Shown: positions 48,354 through 52,506 of the stretch, piece after piece
Position numbering within the stretch: position 1 is the stretch's first letter
Layout: every line of letters begins with the position of its first letter
Assembly (NCBI RefSeq): GCF_900094575.1
Contig: NZ_FMAE01000015.1
Coordinates: forward strand, 1-52,506
DNA length: 52,506 nucleotides
Reading direction: 5' to 3'
DNA from: Bradyrhizobium yuanmingense
GTDB taxonomy: Bacteria > Pseudomonadota > Alphaproteobacteria > Rhizobiales > Xanthobacteraceae
The notes under the pieces: model-generated
Told to the model about the DNA's origin: nothing
What the model saw: only the letters and a program-made list of their open reading frames with translations
Databases searched by the model: none
Position numbers and translations under genes: made by a program

Positions 48354-50831
48354 TCAGATTGCGGAAAGCGCCTTGTCCAGATCGCGCAAGATGTCGTTAA
48401 CATCTTCAATGCCGACACAAAGCCGGATTGAGCCGCCAAATATGCCAGCGGCTTCGCGCTTTTCCCGCGGGACAGTGGTGTGGGTCGTCGAGACAGGATG
48501 AGTCACGAGCGTGCGGGCATCTCCCACATTGGAAACGTGATACATCAAGTCAACGTTCTGGATGAACTTGCGCCCGGCCAGCTCGTCTTCCACTTCGAAC
48601 ATGACCATCGCCCCGTGTCCGTATGCGGTGTTGAGTGTCTGATCGACGATTTCCCGATCGGCGCCTTCAAAGAGCCCCGGGTAGAAGACGCGACGCACCT
48701 TGGGATGCTCCTTTAGAACGCCGGCGACGATCCTAGCGTTCGCGCAGTGCTGCTTCATGCGAAGCGGCAGCGTTTCAAGCCCTTGGATCAGTTGAAAGCT
48801 CGCAAACGGGGCAATGGCCGCACCGGTATCGCGCAACCAGGTCATGCGAGCCTTCAGGAGAAACTCGCTCTTTCCTAGATCATCGACATCGCGCACAGCG
48901 TTGTGCCAGACAATTCCGCCATGCGCTTCGTCGGGACCGTTGAACAAGGGAAAGCGAGAAGCTCCCCGATAGCTAAACTTGCCGCTGTCAACGATCAGTC
49001 CGCCGAGGGTCGTGCCATGACCGGATATATATTTTGTTGCAGAGTACGTCGTAACTGCAGCGCCCAGGTCTGACGGCCGACATACCAATGGCGTGGTCGT
49101 ATTGTCTACGACCAGAGGCACCCCGTACCTTCGGCCGATTTCCGCCAGCTGTTTGACGGGGAGCGGAATCAGACAGGGATTCGAAATTACCTCTCCGAAC
49201 AGGCAAATCGTGCGATCATCAATGGCACGTTCGAACGTCTCGGGCCTTCGGGGATCTGCTGTCCTCACGCTGATTCCCAAACGCTTTAAGGTGTTGTGGA
49301 GCAGGTTCCAGGTATTGCCATATAGATACGGAGAGGCAACGATATTGTCCCCTACTTCGCCACTTGAAAGGTTGATGATGGCAAGGAACGTCGCCGCTTG
49401 ACCTGACGCAACGGCGAGCGAGTCGCTGCCCATGTCGACGGCGGCATAGCGCTTCTCCAGCGCGCGAGTCGTCGGATTGATAATCCTCGTGTAGGTGAAC
49501 CCATCCGCCTTGACGTTGTAGACGTCAGCGATGTGGTTTAGATCGCCATCGAGTTCATAAGCTGTATTCTGGTAAATCGGCACTGCGACGGCTTTCGTCA
49601 CCGGGTCGCGTCGATAGCCCGCATGCAGAACAGCAGTCTCGGCGGAAAGCGGCAGCTGCCGGTCCCCAGCTGCTTGAGCCGACATCTTTACGCGCGCGCC
49701 ATATGCCTCTTGGCCCGACGCAGGTCTTGCTGACCGAGCCTGACCGGACCGGAAATATGTACGAAAGGCGCATCCCAACTGCTCAATCCAGCTGGATTGG
49801 ATTTCCCCAATGCAACCAATCCGGAAGCTTCGCGTGGCAAGATGCAGCTTCGAGTAGACGTAAAGATTGTGGGCCGCCAAGTGGCGATACAGCCCATCGA
49901 ATCCTTGCTGGTCCACTATTCCGGGCGGCGCACTGAACGCAACACAGACCGGGGACTGCAACTCGAGAGACAACAGCGGAGCCACTATCCCTTCGAGTTC
50001 CTTGATGAGCTCGTCTCTGACCTTCTCGTACCTGAAGCGCCTGGCATCGATGCCTTCCTCGTGCAGAATCTTCAAAGCCATTGTCGTTGCCTGAACGACG
50101 TGGGTTGGAGGGGTCGACCGCCACTCACCCGTCCGCTCGAGCGAGCGCCATTGATCTCTCACATCGAGCACAAACGATCTCGGTTCTTGAGCCGCATTCT
50201 CCAGCAGCTCGCGCGAGGCGATGACAAACGCTACTCCCGGCGGCCCTTCTATGCACTTGTTGCTCGATGTGACCAGTACGTCAGGTCCACGCTGGCTCAG
50301 ATCGATATTGAGGGCGCCGAAGGAACTCATCCCATCGATGATGGTCTTTACGCCACGTCGCCTCGCCACCTCCACGATCTCATGCAGCGGATTGACGATT
50401 CCGGTTGTCGTCTCACAATGCACGAAACACAGGTGCGTAACGCCGGGATTTCGGCTCAGATACTCGCCGATCTCTTCCGGATCCAACGGATCGGTCGCGC
50501 GCTTGACAAGCTTCAGTGCTTCGACACCCCACAGCCGCAAAATTTGTAAAATGCGCTCGCCATAGACGCCGTTTACGCAAACGAGCGGCCTGTGGGCTCG
50601 GGACACAAATGAAGATAGGGCAGCCTCCATTGCAAAGGAGCCGCCTCCTTGAATAGGCACCACCGAATAGGCCTCAGCGTTCCCCAGCAAGCTGAGCATC
50701 AGCCGCCTCATGGAGGCGGTCACTTCCTTGAACTCGTCATCGCGAGACGCGAGATCAAGCTGCATCTGGCTCCTGACCGCCAGCGATAACGATAATGGAC
50801 CAGGCGTCAGCAAAGACCGCTGTCTTGTCAA
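48354..50831 (-). CDS. rtxA: Rhizobitoxine biosynthesis enzyme RtxA (bifunctional PLP enzyme)
   Basis: About 825 residues, two PLP enzymes in one chain. Residues 1-360 form a class V aminotransferase (LLTPGPLSLS start, VCVNGVYGER, TIIDGMSSFG, PLP lysine in TSSNKCIEGPPG, K192). Residues 395-825 form a Cys/Met-metabolism enzyme like O-acetylhomoserine sulfhydrylase (ETAVLHAGY, YTRIINPTTRALEKRYA, VASGQAATF, PLP lysine in SATKYISGHGTTLGG, K600). In B. elkanii RtxA makes serinol with its first half and couples it to O-acetylhomoserine with its second. The start is chosen as TTG at 50829-50831, preceded by AGGAGG; no break lies between the halves, so it is a true fusion. Confidence 0.92.
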   Translation of the reverse strand: MTRQRSLLTPGPLSLSLAVRSQMQLDLASRDDEFKEVTASMRRLMLSLLGNAEAYSVVPIQGGGSFAMEAALSSFVSRAHRPLVCVNGVYGERILQILRLWGVEALKLVKRATDPLDPEEIGEYLSRNPGVTHLCFVHCETTTGIVNPLHEIVEVARRRGVKTIIDGMSSFGALNIDLSQRGPDVLVTSSNKCIEGPPGVAFVIASRELLENAAQEPRSFVLDVRDQWRSLERTGEWRSTPPTHVVQATTMALKILHEEGIDARRFRYEKVRDELIKELEGIVAPLLSLELQSPVCVAFSAPPGIVDQQGFDGLYRHLAAHNLYVYSKLHLATRSFRIGCIGEIQSSWIEQLGCAFRTYFRSGQARSARPASGQEAYGARVKMSAQAAGDRQLPLSAETAVLHAGYRRDPVTKAVAVPIYQNTAYELDGDLNHIADVYNVKADGFTYTRIINPTTRALEKRYAAVDMGSDSLAVASGQAATFLAIINLSSGEVGDNIVASPYLYGNTWNLLHNTLKRLGISVRTADPRRPETFERAIDDRTICLFGEVISNPCLIPLPVKQLAEIGRRYGVPLVVDNTTTPLVCRPSDLGAAVTTYSATKYISGHGTTLGGLIVDSGKFSYRGASRFPLFNGPDEAHGGIVWHNAVRDVDDLGKSEFLLKARMTWLRDTGAAIAPFASFQLIQGLETLPLRMKQHCANARIVAGVLKEHPKVRRVFYPGLFEGADREIVDQTLNTAYGHGAMVMFEVEDELAGRKFIQNVDLMYHVSNVGDARTLVTHPVSTTHTTVPREKREAAGIFGGSIRLCVGIEDVNDILRDLDKALSAI

Positions 50832-52167
50832 ACCATTCCTCCTAACATTGTATTCGTCCACGACCCGGAGTACGCACACCGGAGAGCCCCGTCGCGCGCC
50901 TCCCATTCCTCATCAACAGCTTCGAATGAAGCGACATGGATCGCGGACGCGTTTCGTGGTGGCGCCCGAAACGGCTGTCGGATGACAACCTCCACATCTC
51001 GTTGCGGCTAGAGAGCGATGTTTCACAAAGCGGCTCATTGATGCCTTTCAGACCTCCCAAATAGCCTTTGGCACTGAGCACTCGGACGCAACCGGCGCCG
51101 GCGTACCCTCTCATCCACTGTCACGTATGTGCAAGCTTGAGCGCGATCGCCCTCTTGCAGCTATTAAGCGCCAGTCGGCTGACGATTTACGTGTGAGCCA
51201 GCACGCTTTACGCTAGCAAGGCGATGCAGCCAGGACTCGACGTGCCCGGATGATCAATGCATGGCACACTCGATGATCGTAGTTGGCAGCGGGAGGCTAA
51301 TGCGTTGTTTTGGACTTGATACATTTGCACTCCGTCGCTGGTTGGAGGATCTGTGACGCTGATGACTGTCGATTTCGAGATCGTACAACTTGACGTTACG
51401 GGCGGTTCAACCCTCTCCGAGGATTTTCTCACGTGAATTTTTTTCTTACGTACTCCCATTTGGCGGTGACAAGCTGACGTAAGCAGCAGAGGACAGAGGA
51501 TTCACAGCGGGGTTGAATCGCTGGACCCATCGTAAGCATTCTGACTGCAAGCGCGAGCTGGACCGCAGTGAGGGCTAGTCGTCCCGTTTACATACGGTCC
51601 TGGCCAAAGCGCCATGTGGAGGTGCGGAGCTTCTCCGCGGTGCCGGCGAGATCATCCTGCATCGCCTTGCTGTTATCAGGTCCTTGCGCTTGAATAGCGC
51701 GACACTTGCAGACTGCGGTCCAGTCCGACTTGATGGCGATTGGGCGATTTTGGATGCTGGCCGCTTAGGAAGGATCAGTGCGGCACCTTTCGGCGAGTGA
51801 CCGTGCGACAGAGCATGTTGTCCTGATTTGCTAGGAGTGCATCGAGCCGCGTCCAGATGAGCGGCGCGGGTCCATCTTTCAAATTGATCGCTAGGCCGGC
51901 AGCAACCATCGTTCGCCCCTCGCCGTGACACATCTCACCGAGCGATCACGGCGGCGGCGAACGTGCCGTGGTTTACGGCGGCTCAAAAGCCTGAGCCGGC
52001 GAGCCGCGCATCACCAGCACTCGGTGAGCGCAAGTACCTCGCCAATGAGGCACTCTGGTTCGACGATAGTCACTTCCGTGCCGTTCTGCTCGCTTTGACT
52101 CCTCCGCAGGCCAGGCCCGCTCGTTGATCCGAGCTCGCGTTCTACGCGGTCTACAGCGCGGTCGAAA
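50832..52167. other. Gene-poor region upstream of rtxA
   Basis: About 1.3 kb without a supported gene. It must hold the rtx promoter. An AGGAGG at 50839-50844 (minus-strand sense) serves rtxA. No -24/-12 RpoN promoter, NifA site (TGT-N10-ACA) or nod box was found by eye. It contains the inverted repeat at 51445-51483. At about 52005-52160 a minus-strand reading (TEVTIVEPECLIGEVLALTE near its end) runs out of the right IS element and may be the tail of a gene it interrupted. Confidence 0.4.
51445..51483. promoter_or_regulatory. Inverted repeat with a partial tts-box-like string
   Basis: Perfect 7-base arms CTTACGT (51445-51451) and ACGTAAG (51477-51483) are separated by 25 bases. Within it, read on the minus strand, GTCAGCTTGTC (about 51468-51478) matches the first 11 positions of the rhizobial type III (TtsI) box as I remember it, but the second half does not match. 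It lies about 620 bases upstream of rtxA. A regulator binding site is possible, not shown. Confidence 0.3.
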
Positions 52168-52506
52168 GGTACTGTCCAGAATCTTTCGCACTTTTGATCA
52201 GGCGACGGCTCCGGTTTCAGAGAGTTGTGGCTGATAGAGCGGTCGCATGTTCATGTAGCATTTGGTCGACCACGCCGTTCCGGCAATGTGCCGCAGCCGG
52301 GCCGCCGCTAAGTTGAGACAGGATTGACCGTCGGGGAAGGCGCCGACGACACGGGTTCGTCGCCGGATCTCCTTCATGATGCGCTCGAGCGGATTGTTCG
52401 TTCGAATCTTCCGCCAATGGATGTCCGGAAAGGCATAGTAGGCGAGCGTCTCGTGAACCGCCTGCTCGACGAGATCAGCAGCTTTGGCCATACGGCTGGC
52501 CCGCAG
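52168..52506 (-). mobile_element. 3' end of an IS256-family insertion sequence (right copy, inverted)
   Basis: Reverse-complement twin of 1-319. The terminus ggtactgtccagaatc starts at 52168 and the transposase stop lies at 52198-52200. The element runs out of the window on the right. With the left copy it forms a long inverted repeat around the intervening 51.8 kb. Confidence 0.85.
52198..52506 (-). CDS. IS256-family transposase, C-terminal part (right copy)
   Basis: Partial gene, open at the right edge; about 102 codons visible. It carries the same IRTNNPLERIMKEIRRRTR and GAFPDGQS blocks as the left copy and differs from it visibly at GTAWS against GTVWS. The NPLE glutamate corresponds to the last catalytic acidic residue of the DDE triad. 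No start is visible. Confidence 0.9.
   Translation of the reverse strand: MRASRMAKAADLVEQAVHETLAYYAFPDIHWRKIRTNNPLERIMKEIRRRTRVVGAFPDGQSCLNLAAARLRHIAGTAWSTKCYMNMRPLYQPQLSETGAVA

Noticed and set aside
49670..49690. Splitting RtxA into two genes at the internal methionine near the domain boundary
   Set aside because: No ribosome site precedes it, no stop lies between the domains, and a fused RtxA is the known form.
50832..51500. A NifA/RpoN promoter upstream of rtxA
   Set aside because: I looked for TGGCAC-N5-TTGC and TGT-N10-ACA on both strands; the nearest candidates fail at key positions.

Overview
The window looks like part of a rhizobial symbiosis or accessory island, most likely from the Bradyrhizobium elkanii group. 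The main reasons are a complete six-gene operon matching the rhizobitoxine locus rtxACDEFG, a Rhizobiales-type trb/traG/relaxase conjugation cluster of the kind carried by integrative conjugative elements, several small proteins that resemble Rhizobiales hypotheticals, and many decayed genes and IS remnants. No rRNA, tRNA or CRISPR array was recognised. All family assignments were made by eye, without database searches.

Layout. (1) 1-319 and 52168-52506 are the 3' ends of two nearly identical IS256-family elements in inverted orientation; their inner termini face each other and bracket about 51.8 kb. (2) 348-13311, all on the minus strand, is a conjugation module in the transcription order relaxase, traG, copG, MFS transporter, trbB, C, D, E, J, K-alt, L, F. 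The left IS element lies 28 bases beyond trbF, where trbG and trbI would be expected. An MFS transporter gene sits inside the module behind a duplicated leader sequence. A small inverted repeat upstream of the relaxase gene is an oriT candidate. (3) 13.3-20 kb holds small conserved hypotheticals, a frameshifted PolX/PHP gene and a broken MOSC-domain gene closed by a good terminator. (4) 20-42.8 kb is largely a gene graveyard: an inverted pair of TlpA-like paralogues, an Lrp fragment, an ABC exporter fragment joined to a sulfonate-type binding protein, a tauD remnant, an IS481 fragment, paiB and lysE remnants, a frameshifted nitrilase resembling those of reverse-transcriptase defence systems, a tdh fragment and an ABC ATPase fragment. 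Intact genes stand among them: an S9 (DPP-IV-like) peptidase, a MocR-type regulator, a GNAT acetyltransferase and a few small proteins. (5) 42806-50831, minus strand, is the intact rhizobitoxine operon. (6) 50832-52167 is about 1.3 kb of gene-poor DNA upstream of that operon.

How the genes work together. The trb proteins would build the mating channel, TraG would couple DNA to it and the relaxase would nick DNA; without trbG and trbI in this window the channel looks incomplete unless they lie elsewhere. In the rtx operon, RtxA (a two-domain PLP enzyme) and RtxC (a membrane desaturase) make the enol-ether amino acid rhizobitoxine, an inhibitor of plant ethylene synthesis. RtxD, E, F and G (a class I amidotransferase-type hydrolase, an EamA exporter, an ATP-grasp ligase and a glutamine-synthetase-like ligase) are joined to the biosynthetic genes by tight, mostly 1-4 base overlaps. 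Their families suggest a gamma-glutamyl or amide protection and export arm, which is my inference.
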